Shown: positions 10,496-21,679, counted from the first letter of the stretch. The stretch: DNA of 64,000 nucleotides from Entamoeba histolytica HM-1:IMSS (GCF_000208925.1 NW_001914905.1:18940-82939); one strand, 5' to 3'. Numbers and translations: made by a program. The notes: generated by a model not told the origin, from the sequence alone.

Positions 10496-12514
10496 TTAAA
10501 TGATTAATACAAGTAAAATAAAAAGTATCATAATAACTCCTTTATATTTACTTGAATTTGATTCATTTGGACAATCATCTGGAAAAGCACTTACACAACA
10601 ATTAACATAAATATTTGTTTCTCCTTTTAAACATGTATTACATTCTTTTGAAGAAAGTGTAGATAACTCAATTTCACATTCATTGTCTGAGTATTTCTTT
10701 AATACTAATTTATTATTTTCTTTTGAATATTTCTGTTTTTCAATACATTTTCCTACTATATATTCTGTGTATATTTCAGGTTCATAACTACTAATACAAC
10801 TTGATTGGTCTTGTTCTACATCAAATGAAATTGCTTTTATATCACCTGTTGGTTTTTGAGTATTAATTTGACTAATTTCTAATGAACCATTAAATGTTGG
10901 AGTTGATTGACATTTTGTATTTCCAAATTCATGAAGCGTATAACTCACTTTTTTTACTTCTCCTTCAACTCTTTTAGTTATTTGAACTGATGAAATAGTA
11001 GATGTTTTATAACAAATACCGGCTGTGTACTTAATATATGACAAAACATTTTCTAAATAATAGAAATGAACAAATGAATCTTGTTCATCACATTGTAAAT
11101 AAAATAATGTTGATTCTTTTGTAATAATAGAATTGCATTGATAATATAAACTATGGTCATTGTTAACTAAATATCCATTTTCAATAGAATATTTAGAAGA
11201 TTCATCAACTGTACCAGTATAATATGTTTTTATTCCATCACTATCTTCATTGCAAGATTCTTTAGAAGTGCATAATATCTCTATAGAAAGAATATCACTC
11301 AATGGCTTGTTAGGTAACACTATTACTTCAGAAGAAGATGTTTCACATGAAGAACTTGTAAGACCAGTTTTAAGATACCATTTATTTGATTCAAAAACAA
11401 CCTTTCCATACAAATTCTTATTGATTAAACTACATTTATTTATTGAATAGACTGTATACTTAGACTCATCTCCAATATAAGCCCAATTTGGTGAACAAAC
11501 AATATAGTTATTTCCCATTTGGGAATAACATTTACTATAAACAGCTATTGTTCGTTGAGAATTACATAAATCATCAGTAAATGTTATTTTATTTAATCCA
11601 CTAACTTCAGTTCTATATATTGTAGAATCAGCACAGACATTTTCATAAATATATTCTACTATTTTCCCACTTTCACTTTTAGAACTTGACTGATAAATAA
11701 TTTTTGTTTCTGGTGGTTGATAAGTGTTTGGATTAGTTCTTTCATAATCAATTCTATTTGAGCAAGAATCCCTGCAACCACTTTCACTATGTTCACATTG
11801 ACTTACTATATCTTTAAATTTTCCATCTTTCAATGAAAATGAACTCTCAAAATTAATATATTTATCTCCTTGTTCATAACACACACCATTAGTAGAATGC
11901 CCAATTCTTTGAATTTCATTTGTTTTTGACTTAGCAATGATATAATAATATTCTTCTACATTTTCTTTATTTGAAACACTGTGATAATACCTATTTTTAA
12001 TATCTGAATAACATTTAAATTCAAAAGATTCAATTTCTGAAGCAGTTCTATTAGAATTAATACCAATTTTTATAAATTGGTTAGAAGTCTTTTTGTATAT
12101 TTTACCATTTATTAATATATTAACTAAATAATAAAATGTTAAATAAACTGGAGAAGCATCTGAACAAGAATCGTCAACACTAATAAAATCTTTTACATCA
12201 TAATTAGGAAGTGATCCTGACTTTTCGCATTGAATAAAAGGGTCTAATAAATATTCATCACTATTAATAATATCAGTACAATAATTTGAATTTGTTTGTT
12301 CAATTTGATACGCCTTCATTTCTCCTTTATCATTTTTCATAAGTTGAATATAATACATTTTATTCCCTTCTTTTTTATAATAACAATTTTCATCTTCGGC
12401 TTCAAAAAACATATTAACAAGATCATTTTGTTTCACTTGACAAATATATTTAGTTTGTGCAAGACAATACCCAATTAAACAATAAGAAATAAAAAGAAAA
12501 ACTTGGTTTGGCAT
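10496..12514 (-). CDS. Cysteine-rich secreted protein, probably GPI-anchored
   Basis: 672 residues in one exon. It starts with a clear signal peptide (hydrophobic to about residue 19, ending CLAQ). It ends with a hydrophobic tail (GVIMILFILLVLII) after small polar residues (NESNSSKYK), the layout of a GPI-attachment signal; no cytosolic tail follows. The mature part contains about 30 cysteines spread in pairs, with repeated blocks such as YKxTSxxSxxxVQI...C and FxCxSDIKN..YYxSV, suggesting repeated disulphide-bonded modules of roughly 100 residues. Several N-glycosylation sequons are present (NRT, NGS, NES). I infer a cell-surface protein. I do not recognise a named adhesin: there are no CXXC-rich tandem motifs of the Gal/GalNAc lectin intermediate subunit. 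Confidence 0.8.
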   Translation of the reverse strand: MPNQVFLFISYCLIGYCLAQTKYICQVKQNDLVNMFFEAEDENCYYKKEGNKMYYIQLMKNDKGEMKAYQIEQTNSNYCTDIINSDEYLLDPFIQCEKSGSLPNYDVKDFISVDDSCSDASPVYLTFYYLVNILINGKIYKKTSNQFIKIGINSNRTASEIESFEFKCYSDIKNRYYHSVSNKENVEEYYYIIAKSKTNEIQRIGHSTNGVCYEQGDKYINFESSFSLKDGKFKDIVSQCEHSESGCRDSCSNRIDYERTNPNTYQPPETKIIYQSSSKSESGKIVEYIYENVCADSTIYRTEVSGLNKITFTDDLCNSQRTIAVYSKCYSQMGNNYIVCSPNWAYIGDESKYTVYSINKCSLINKNLYGKVVFESNKWYLKTGLTSSSCETSSSEVIVLPNKPLSDILSIEILCTSKESCNEDSDGIKTYYTGTVDESSKYSIENGYLVNNDHSLYYQCNSIITKESTLFYLQCDEQDSFVHFYYLENVLSYIKYTAGICYKTSTISSVQITKRVEGEVKKVSYTLHEFGNTKCQSTPTFNGSLEISQINTQKPTGDIKAISFDVEQDQSSCISSYEPEIYTEYIVGKCIEKQKYSKENNKLVLKKYSDNECEIELSTLSSKECNTCLKGETNIYVNCCVSAFPDDCPNESNSSKYKGVIMILFILLVLII

Positions 12515-12629
12515 AAGAATAATAACAATAATGTCTTTTTTAGTTTTTATAACTCTAATAATAGAAACCCTTAATTTTTAAAATTTTCCAATGAATTTTC
12601 AGCTTAATTTGTAACAATCAAAATAATAT

Positions 12630-14154
12630 CTTCCCATATTCAAAAATATGACGAATTAGATAATAATGTCTTGTTGTTAAATCTTTAATTGATATTCGTT
12701 TATTCTTTTTAAACTCATTACTAGCTGTATTTTCTTCTTTTGATGAAGAAATAATCCTAGACAATGCATTTAATAACATGAGTTTCTTCTTTCATTTGAA
12801 TAATTATTTATTTTGTTCAATAAGATGTTCATGAATATTTATTCCTGTAGTTAAATCCATTTTTGTTAGAACTACATTATATGCAGTTTATCCAAATATT
12901 GGGTCATTAACAATATATACACCAATCTCTATTTCTAACTAATTGTCTTGTGTAACTTTCATGAAATTAGAACCATCTCCTGATTTAAATGTCTCTCATT
13001 TTATTTCTTTTGATTTATAATACATCTCTTTGACAACAAATGTCTTGTAACTTATTCCTTCACATTAATATTTTTCAATGCCTTTTTTTACTTTTTAGCA
13101 TTATAAAAATCTAATTATGATGAGTGGTTTAGTTTAACCAAGAAATGTCAAACCAAATTAGAATCATCTCTTTTGAATCTCTAATTCCACTAACTTTGGC
13201 TTCTTCTATATCTTGATGATTTGATTAACAAACAGAGAATTCAATAATACATTTGCATACATTACCATTATGTTCTTTAATACCTTTTTGAATGTCTTTT
13301 ATGCTTGTATTTAAATGAGTTTTATTTCCTTGTTTTTAAACATAAATTCTATGTAACTCTATTTTCTCTGGAAGTTCATTTTTTTCATCAAGCTTTTCTT
13401 CTTTTTGGTTTTTATTTATACATTCTAGAGAAATAGTTTTACAAGGGTAATTATCTGGAAATTCCCAACTTTTTAACATCCCCACTTTTCTCTAAATTTT
13501 TTAATTTTTCACTAATCTCAACCTATACTTGGTACAGTTTTTATGTCACTTGATATAATAAGTACATTTATTAAAGTTATTGATATTGCCATAGAATACA
13601 TCTCTAATTAACTCACGTTTTAAAGTTTTGTGATGACACTAAGGACAAGCTCCAAAAATCCCAAAAGTAAGAATTTCTGTACAACCTTTAAAATAGTTTG
13701 ACTATCAATTTTGGTATCTCTATCAATATGACTCTCTTTTAAATAATTCCTTTTGAATTGTTAACTTCACGTGTTGTAATTTTTTTAGACTCCCAATACT
13801 TTGTATAAAGTTGTTTGAGATGTTCTTCTTCTCCATCTTTAAATGTAAGTTTATCAATACAAGATTGTCTAATTTATTGAATATTTTTTTTGTCTTAGTA
13901 CGTCTCATCATTTAGTCGATGATAATTTTATTAGTTTGAACTAAGCAAACACATACTCTAAATGATACTCTTCAGTATCAAATCCATCATACCTTGAAGA
14001 AATAGTTTCTATACCATTTTTCAATTTGCCTACATCCAGAATCATTTTACACAAGGAACAACATCCTCTATTGACTTACAGAATTCAAATATGAAATGTT
14101 AATCTTCCATAATACCTTTTAATTTCAATCTTGAAATAATTCAATCATAGACAT
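12630..14154 (-). pseudogene. Decayed PARP1-type (poly-ADP-ribose polymerase) gene without catalytic domain
   Basis: No long ORF exists, but conceptual minus-strand reading through stops and frameshifts gives a domain order known from PARP1. From the ATG at 14154 there is a PARP-type zinc-finger stretch near 13950-14040 (YDGFDTEEYHLEYVF, where PARP fingers read FDG...WYH..CF). A PADR1-like zinc site follows near 13530-13670 (LTFGIFGACP*CHHKTL ... NKCTYYI). Near 13190-13330 comes a BRCT-like stretch (IKDIQKGIKEHNGNVCKCI ... DIEEAKVSG). Near 12840-12900 is a WGR-like entry (AYNVVLTKMDLTTGIN). The signature is then lost and no ADP-ribosyltransferase domain follows. More than a dozen in-frame stops fall in otherwise protein-like frames, several where Q or W would fit. 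The assignment rests on my reading of motifs. Confidence 0.6.
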
Positions 14155-14288
14155 TTTGTTAGGTTCATTTTATTATACAATAATTTTGTTATTAAATAAC
14201 AAAGTAATAATTTGTTATTCTTTTTTATTCGTTTTTGTTTATCTTTTTCACTCAAAAAAAATCTCGAAAAGAAAAGTTAAAAACAAAC

Positions 14289-16966
14289 ATGCAAGAATAT
14301 AAGGAGTATATCCCTTGCTCTTATCAAGACATTTTAAATGATGGGACATCACTTGGTTTGCAGTTGATTACTTGCAGACCAAAAAAACAAAAAGAAACTA
14401 CATATCCTCAGTATAATTGCGTTGGTAGATTTGAAAAATTAAGACTTCTCTCTCATTATTGTATATCACATTATCTTGATATTATTCCTGCAAAACATAG
14501 TTTGTAAGTTAAGTATAATTCAATAAAAAAATATTAAGATATTTATTGGTAGATGAAACTTATTTATTATGTGAAACATATGAAAAAACACTTCCTGAAA
14601 TCTTAACAACTTTAGACGAAAAGAAAGGTATTAGATTATTACAAGATATTATTGAAGCTTATGACTATCTTCATCAACATAACATTATTGTTGGATATCT
14701 TAATACATCAAATATATATTATACAAACACAAATATTGGTAAATTAGGTAATTATGCTTTATATCATTTATCTCAATCAAACAAATATTTTACATGTGCG
14801 TTTAAGTTTCCAACAATTGCACCTGAAGTATTACTAAATAGAAATCATTCATGTTCAGTTGAAAGTGATATATATTCTTTAGGAATGTTATATATTATTA
14901 TTCATATGCAATTTATTCCATCTAAAAAACAATATATTTCATGGGTTATGGCATTGTTTGAACTTTCTAGTCATTGCAAAGAATGTATAAATTGTCAACA
15001 ACATAACTGTGAAGAATTTACACATAAAGTCGATGAATTAAATAAATTGTATTTTGATAAAGAAACCCATTTAAATCCATTACTTACGTCTTGTGTTTGT
15101 CCCATACCAACAATACGACCAACAATATCTATGTTATTAGAAAATAAAATTTTTAGTGAAAGAAGACCAATTATCCAACCTCAAGATAAAGAACTTCTTG
15201 AGCTATTAAATTTTAGTTATAATGCACCTAAATATTTTATGACAAGAAGAGAAGTATTACATGAGATGTGTTATTTAAAATTATTAAATACTGACATTCC
15301 AAAGAAATATATTGAAATTATGGGAAAAGTATATGGAGAAATGGCTAAATATCCTATTTTCAATCTTGAACGTTTTGTTTCAATTGAAAGAGATGTTTCA
15401 GCAGAAGAAGTTCAAAATGATTTCACAATATATTCCATTTCTGTTGAAGACATTATTAACCCTTCAATTGTCATTGATAAAGAACTTGATGGCTATGTAA
15501 AATCAGAAGGAAATCAAATAGAAAATACTTCTTCATCTGAAAAACTTCCATTTTTTGTTAACATACTTACTCAACAATTTAGTACATGTCCAGTTACAGA
15601 TGTAGTTAGATATCATAGATTATATCATGCTTATTTTAGATTCTTATCTCGATACGCAGCAGAGAATCCTAATTTAGTTGGAACTATAGTTCATAAAGTT
15701 GAACGAGTTGCACAATCATTTGTTCCTGAATTTTTAAGATTACCTGTTTGGATGTTATTCCTTGGTATTGATGTTAATTTAGCTTACAAAAGATACAATG
15801 AACGATCAAAAAGTGTTCCTTTAATTATTAGCTCAAATGATATTGATGAAGATACAAGAGTCATTGTAGAAGATGTTAATAGAGCATTTAGTACCGTTCC
15901 AATTATTGCTAATGAAGTTACTCGTAGTCAACTTAAGAGGGTATTATTTTCGTTTTTACGTTCTGGAGAAGAGTATTGTCAAGGTATTCACAGTGTTTGT
16001 GCTGTATTTCTTTCTTTATCTTTCAATGAGGCAATATGTAGTGAATGTTTACATAGGTTTGAAGCAGATTTTGTAAGGCAATATTCTCCAGAAAATTTTA
16101 GAATTTATTTTATTCGTTTATGTCAATTACTTTCATTCCATGGTCCTAAGGTTGCTCCAACAATGAGTTCTAGAGTTATAGAAAATTCAACAGCAATCAG
16201 ATGGTTCCTCCCATTATTGTCTTTATCAATGAAATTATCAAGTATTTATCAATTATGGGATTGGGTTCTTCAATCTCCTAAATTTGCTAAATTTATGTTC
16301 TTTTTATTAGCATATATCTTGTCTTGTGAACCAATGATTCTTGAATATAACGACCCTTTTGACCTTATCCTTCATTTTAATAAAGTTGAATTTGATCAAG
16401 CAGATGTTATTGAACAATGTACTTCTCAATTTAACAATTTAATTTCAACTTCTCCAATAAGTTATACTGAAAATCATATTTCTCCTTCACACCCTTCACG
16501 ATCTACTCCTTACGCTTCTTTAGCAAATCAAGCAATTGATGAAAGTTCAATGGTAGTTGTACCATTATTAGATCAAAGTGATTTACAATTTACTATGTAT
16601 AATACTTCTTCATTATATGTTGATATGAGACCAGAATCTACGTATCACACTTTAGCCCCTAAATCATTAAGGGTTATTTTCAATAAACCAGAAGATGTTG
16701 TTTCAGAAGTTTCTTCTGCTCTACGTGGGTTTGATGATGTTTATCCTGCTTTTGTTGTCTTAATTAGTGATTGGGATGAAACAAATGATGTTGATATCAG
16801 TACGATTTATCTTCAAATGATGACTGTTGCTGATTCATTGGTTAAAAATGGATTTTCTCACATTTGTATGAGTGCTGTTCCATTTCATTCACTCCATCGT
16901 CAATTCTTTACAGAAAATGAAGTAGTAAAAACAGAACAAGATGATCATGATGAGGATGTTGTTTAA
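14289..16966 (+). CDS. TBCK: TBCK orthologue: pseudokinase, TBC (Rab GAP) and rhodanese domains
   Basis: Exon 1 is 14289-14499 and exon 2 is 14553-16966; the 53-nt intron runs GTTTGT...TAG. Splicing yields KHNETYLLCETYEKTL, collinear with human TBCK KHERLVVVAEHCERSL without a gap; the protein has 874 residues. Residues about 1-275 are a kinase fold in which HRD is replaced by VGYL and DFG by GNYA, so it is a pseudokinase. The TBC domain (about 440-640) keeps both GAP fingers: IVEDVNR with Arg514 and YCQG with Gln547. A rhodanese-like domain (about 700-830) lacks the active-site cysteine. Human TBCK is a subunit of the FERRY endosomal mRNA-transport complex and affects mTOR signalling. A Rab GAP role on endosomes is likely here. 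Confidence 0.9.
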
Positions 16967-17407
16967 TTAAATGAACCAAAAATTTTCACTCGGCTTTCTT
17001 TTTTTTCAACTCAACATAACAAAAAAAATATTATATTGTCAGTTAAGAATAATTAATCATTTAAAAATAACTTAATGAAATTATTAAAAAATTTTTCTAC
17101 AAATCTAATTAATAAATAATATATTTAAATTATAAATTTTATATTCATTAAAGTAATTAAGACTTTAGTCTTTGGTTTAAAAGTCAAAAATTAAAAATAA
17201 AAAGGAATAACATAATGATATAAAAACAAATTAAGTTAAATATATTATTAATATTCTTAATATTTTTTTAGTTTGAAGAAAATATGTATCATTGAAAATG
17301 ATGAAATTAATAAAAAAGAAATTCTCATTTAAGATACAATCTTTAACTTGAAGTTTTTTATTGGAAGTAAATAAAAAAGTGTTAAATTAATATAAGAAAA
17401 AGAAGAG
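16967..17407. other. Convergent intergenic DNA
   Basis: AT-rich DNA between the stops of TBCK and the Rpb4 gene. No open frame of coding character and no repeat seen. Confidence 0.55.
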
Positions 17408-17848
17408 TTAATCTAAATCATCTTCATCTAATCCTTTACTATCACTATCCAATATAGCAATAACATTTTTTAAGTCTGAGTCAGGATAATTGTCTAATGA
17501 TTTTATTAACATTTTTGCTTGATCATTTGATGTTGGTTTAAAATTACATAAAGAAACAATTTCAAGTAATGACAAATGAGACATGCTTTTTAACTTTTCA
17601 ATAAGTTCTTTTGAGTTACCATTGTCTTTAAATTGTTTACAATATTCTTCTGTTTCACGTGCACTGAAGTATTAAGAATTATTTTACTTTTTAATAATTA
17701 TATAAAAAAAAACAAACTATTTTCCTGTTCCTTTTGTTGATACTTCTTCCAATACTTCTGAAGTAGTTAAAGGAATAGCATCTTTAAACATATCACCATA
17801 TTGTAAAATATCATTATTTGTATTTCGTTTTGTGTTAGCTTCTTCCAT
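17408..17848 (-). CDS. RPB4: RNA polymerase subunit Rpb4, two exons
   Basis: Easily missed because both exons are short. Exon 1 is 17718-17848 and exon 2 is 17408-17663; the 54-nt intron (17664-17717) begins GTTTGT and ends CAG. The spliced protein has 128 residues. It begins MEEANTKRN and continues with the TTSEVLEEV segment, ARETEEYCKQF, and the conserved HRDC-like C-terminal half (LLEIVSLCNF...DQAKMLIKSLDNYPDSDLKNVI). This matches the Rpb4 pattern 'E(A/D)AKxLIPSL...DxELxxIL' better than RPC9/CRCP. Rpb4 pairs with Rpb7 to form the stalk of RNA polymerase II. The acidic tail LDEDDLD is a local feature. The main alternative is the Pol III subunit RPC9. Confidence 0.82.
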
Positions 17849-17984
17849 TCTTTTATTTTTGTTTTTTTTTTGGTTTTGATAGTCATTTTGTGTTATTTGA
17901 ATAATCCATATAATTATTATAAAAATAGTTAATAATATTATAAAATACTAAATTTGAAACCTAAAGAAAGATCTAGTAACTATT

Positions 17985-17989
17985 GAACT
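17985..17989 (+). promoter_or_regulatory. GAAC box of RPS28
   Basis: GAACT 21-25 nt before the RPS28 ATG. This agrees with the very short 5' leaders and the GAAC core element known for Entamoeba. Confidence 0.5.
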
Positions 17990-18009
17990 AAACCTAGTTC
18001 TAAAGGAGA

Positions 18010-18219
18010 ATGTCCACACAAGTTACTGAAACTCCAGTTATCTATGCTCAAGTTACTGAAATTCTTGGTCGTACTGGATCAAGAGGAGGTGTATTACAAG
18101 TAAGATGTGATATTATGGGAGAAAACAGACAAATCCTTAGAAATGTAAAAGGACCAATTAGAGTAGGTGATATCCTTACCCTTCTTGAAGCCGAAAGAGA
18201 AGCCAGAAGATTGAGATGA
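18010..18219 (+). CDS. RPS28: 40S ribosomal protein S28 (eS28)
   Basis: Complete single-exon gene of 69 residues, the normal size of eS28. Diagnostic segments are the OB-fold strand [20 protein letters not shown], the loop [15 protein letters not shown] and the C-terminus [10 protein letters not shown], which is nearly identical across eukaryotes. It is a structural component of the small subunit near the mRNA exit channel. Codon choice is more biased than in its neighbours, as expected for a highly expressed gene. Confidence 0.98.
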
Positions 18220-18406
18220 GATAAATTAACTAGGTCACTCTGTTATTTTGTGTTGTTTTATATGTTTAAAAGAGTATTTTCAATTTAAATAACAACAAGA
18301 ATTATTGTTTCTTTTTTTATTTCTTTAATTTCTAATTGTTGTTGTTATTATTTTCATTCTTTTTATCCAAACATTATAAACTGAATGAATGATGAATAAA
18401 AAAAAG

Positions 18407-20281
18407 TTATTTCTTGAGATATTGACTATACCAAGCTTCGTCATTGAGTAAATCATAAAATTTATCTTCAATAATTCCTTGAATCTCATCTACCCATTGA
18501 GAACATATTTGTTCATTTTCAAATCTGAAAATATCTTCTCTGAAATAGATACAATTTGAGCTATGATCAATTGACATATCTTTATTAATTGAAATGATAG
18601 AAGGTTTAACTTTAGATTTTGTTTTTGTTGTTTTTGCTTGAGAATATGTTTTTTCTTTCACATATGCAATTTGGTCATTCATCAAAAATGCCATATATTT
18701 TTCTCTACTAATTTCAATTTCTGATTGATTAACTAAATACCTACCATCTTTTATTAAATCATCATTATTAAAAAGATCAGCTAGATCCATTAATCCATCT
18801 CTCATTTTTGCTCTTTGATTGATAGTCATACTAAAGAATTTAAATATTTGTTCTGCATTAACAATTTGTTCATAATCTGGATGCATTGGAGGAGTATGTT
18901 TTTTTATTGTTTCTAATAATAATGGATATCTCATTGTTCTTTGTACAGGTTGAATAAGTAATGTTGGAAAATCAGCAGGACTATCTCCTTGAGCTTTATT
19001 TGCTTTAGAAATAATTTCTTGAATAATAGGAAGTTCTCTAATATTTTTCCATACTTTATCAGCAATATTATAATCAGTAGTAAATGGTAAATATGGTGTA
19101 ACTAATATAGCATTTTTAAATATTTCATTACCAACACATGTATCATATTTAAATGAATTAACTAATGGTCTTAATGCTTTTTCAAATTTATCTGAATTAA
19201 TAATACATTTTTCTAATGTAGTAAATATTCTTTTAATATCTTTTTCATTAAGTTGACCATTTTTAGCTGCTTCTATCATTGGTTTTCTATATAATTCATT
19301 CAATTTTTTCATATTATTAACTAAATTTCTTTCAGTATCAACAAATTCTATAAAATCTTTTCTTCTATCTCTTAATTTTTTAATTTGATATTTTTCCATT
19401 ACAACAACTGTACTAATTCTTCTTTGACAAAATTCTAATGATTTAATATCTTCTATTGGATCAATTTGTATTTTACTAATTTTAATATTCTTTTTAGCTA
19501 ATAATTCTCTCATTTTATTAATTTTTTGAATATCAATTTTTGGTTGAATATTTTCTTTTCTTACTCTTAATGATCCATAAATTTTACTCATAGTTTCATT
19601 TTTATTTAATTCTAATAGTTTTTCTTCATTTTCTTGTTTTTTTCTTTTTACCGTCTCTTCTACTTGTTCATTAATTCCATAATATTGACAAATATCTTTT
19701 ATATTATCTTCATTTGAATTATATACATTTAAATCATAATATGAAATATGTAATGCTCCTCGTTTAATGTATTCTACTAATTTCTTTTCTCCATCAATCT
19801 TTTTTAAACAATCTATCATTCTTCTATCCATTACACTTAAAAATTTTCCCATTATTTCAGATAATGTTTCTCTTGTAACTCCTAAATATACTAATATATC
19901 TGGAATGGCAACTCCAAAATACATTAATATTACCATTCGTTCAACTGCTTTACGACTTGTTAATTCAATGTCATATGTTGATTCTCCTTTTAAATAATCA
20001 AAATATATTTTCCATTGCTTTTCTTCTTTTTTATTTCCTGGAATTTTAATTATTTCTCCACGTTCAATACTTTCTTTCTTTTTCTCAGCTAAAAATCCTA
20101 TGACACTCATTACACTTCTTCTATTATTTAGTAAACTCTTTTCAAATTCAAATGTTGCTCCATTAATTTCAAATCGTATCACTTCTGTTTCATTTCTTGT
20201 ATTAAATGAGTACCATGCCTCATAATATTCTTGAACTGTAGCTGTGCCAGTAACTCCATTCATCTTGAAATTGTTTTTCAC
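18407..20281 (-). CDS. RhoGEF with DH and PH domains and BTB-like N-terminus
   Basis: Single exon, 624 residues from the ATG at 20281 (a second ATG at residue 7 is possible). Residues about 305-495 are a Dbl-homology domain: RRKDFIEFVDTERNLVNNMKKL (CR1), then the diagnostic CR3 helix TLLIQPVQRTMRYPLLLETI and CR2-like NKAQGDSPADF. Residues about 510-605 fit a PH domain (AFLMNDQIAYVKEK...CIYFREDIFRFENEQICSQWVDEIQ, with the C-terminal helix tryptophan). The first 120 residues (VIRFEINGATFEFEKSLL...) resemble a BTB/T1 fold, less certainly. It should exchange GDP for GTP on a Rho/Rac GTPase and so control actin. Entamoeba has many DH proteins; I cannot name the substrate. Confidence 0.9.
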   Translation of the reverse strand: MKNNFKMNGVTGTATVQEYYEAWYSFNTRNETEVIRFEINGATFEFEKSLLNNRRSVMSVIGFLAEKKKESIERGEIIKIPGNKKEEKQWKIYFDYLKGESTYDIELTSRKAVERMVILMYFGVAIPDILVYLGVTRETLSEIMGKFLSVMDRRMIDCLKKIDGEKKLVEYIKRGALHISYYDLNVYNSNEDNIKDICQYYGINEQVEETVKRKKQENEEKLLELNKNETMSKIYGSLRVRKENIQPKIDIQKINKMRELLAKKNIKISKIQIDPIEDIKSLEFCQRRISTVVVMEKYQIKKLRDRRKDFIEFVDTERNLVNNMKKLNELYRKPMIEAAKNGQLNEKDIKRIFTTLEKCIINSDKFEKALRPLVNSFKYDTCVGNEIFKNAILVTPYLPFTTDYNIADKVWKNIRELPIIQEIISKANKAQGDSPADFPTLLIQPVQRTMRYPLLLETIKKHTPPMHPDYEQIVNAEQIFKFFSMTINQRAKMRDGLMDLADLFNNDDLIKDGRYLVNQSEIEISREKYMAFLMNDQIAYVKEKTYSQAKTTKTKSKVKPSIISINKDMSIDHSSNCIYFREDIFRFENEQICSQWVDEIQGIIEDKFYDLLNDEAWYSQYLKK

Positions 20282-20474
20282 TAAAAACTTTTTTACTTTT
20301 TAAAGATTTATAACATCACATGCTATTTTGTGTTATTTTTTAAATATGTTATTAATAACAATATTATTTAAATAAATTTTTCTTAATTTATGTTTTAATA
20401 AAAAACAAAAAGAAATTACTAAAAAATTAAAAAAAAAGTGAAAACTAAAAAAAATAAATTGAATAAAAGTGAAA

Positions 20475-21498
20475 ATGATACGTAATGTAGTGTTTAATTA
20501 TGTTTCAAATAATCCATTGTACTCAGTTTCATGGAGTAATAGAAAAGATAAACCATTGAGAATTGCAACTACATCATTTATGAGTCAAATCAAAAATAGT
20601 TGTGAAGTTTGTTATTGTTTTAATAAATCATTATATTTAATAAATACCTCTGATTATATAGGTAATTCAATTAAATGAACAATCAAATCAAATGATTAAA
20701 ATATGTGAAACTGAAATCGATTATCCTCCTACTAAAGTACAATTTTCTCCAGATACTTCTACTGGTGCTAAAGACCTTCTTGTTGTTGGAGGATTAAAAC
20801 CACAACTATTTGAGATTCATGGAAATAAAATGGTAAATGTTGCTGTATTAGGTGCTTCAAATGATTCATTATCACCATGTACTTCATTAGATTGGAATGT
20901 TATTAATAAAGATAGATTAGGAACTTGTTCTTTAGATACTACAGTCACTGTATGGTCAGTTGAAACTCATCAACCAATAAAAAAATTAATTGCACATGAT
21001 AAAGAAGTTTATGATATTTCATTTGCAGCTAATCCTGATTTATTTGGAACAGTTGGAGGAGATGGTTCATTGAGAATGTTTGATTTACGTTCATTAGAAC
21101 ATTCAACTATTTTATATGAGTCACAAGGTCTTGTTCCTTTATTAAGATTAGCTTGGAATCATTTTGATCCAAATTTCATTGCTACATTCTCTTCTGACTC
21201 AAATAAGATTATTGTTATTGACGCAAGAAAACCAGCTGTTCCATACACTGAACTTGCTTTACATCAAAGTAATGTTAATGCTATTTGTTGGAGTCCACAT
21301 AGTAGTACTCATATTTGCAGTGCATCAACAGATAGAAAGGCATTAATATGGGATTTATATCCTATAGAAAAATCAAGTGATCCAGTTGCACTTCAGTATG
21401 AAGCATCAGCACCAGTTAATGATATCTCATGGTGTGGAACAAATTCTGATCTTATTTGTATGTCAGTTGGAAATCAAATTCTAGCTGTCCGAATTTAA
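20475..21498 (+). CDS. DCAF7: WD40 protein DCAF7/WDR68 (AN11/TTG1 family)
   Basis: Exon 1 is 20475-20606 and exon 2 is 20662-21498, joined across a 55-nt GTTTGT...TAG intron. The join restores CEVIQLNEQSNQMIKICETEIDYPPTK, collinear with the first blade of human DCAF7. The spliced protein has 322 residues (human 342). Landmark identities include GTCSLDTTVTVWSVET, LIAHDKEVYDISF, GGDGSLRMFDLR, LEHSTILYE and WSPHSSTHICSA. DCAF7 is a one-propeller scaffold that binds DYRK1A/B and HIPK2 kinases and DDB1-CUL4 ligase in animals, and MYB-bHLH complexes in plants. The Entamoeba partner is unknown. Confidence 0.95.
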
Positions 21499-21679
21499 TC
21501 ATTTTTGTTATATATTACCAATTTTGTTTATTTTTAAATTGATATAAAAATAAAAGAAAGGGAAAGAATTATGAGATTTAGTACTAGAAATATTTTTGAG
21601 GAGTAATAAAGATTTGGTAATGAAAATTTGAAACGAAAAATAAAAACTATGAAAGAAAAAAAGATTAATCATAAAATCA

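Noticed and set aside
12630..14154. Recoded or selenoprotein-like reading of the stop-rich gene
   Set aside because: Stops of all three types and frameshifts both occur, and neighbouring genes use the standard code, so decay is the simpler explanation.
14504..14538. Alternative TBCK intron (GTAAGT donor, 35 nt)
   Set aside because: It keeps the frame but gives four extra residues, is shorter than any other intron here, and does not use the GTTTGT donor; the 53-nt option matches human TBCK without a gap.
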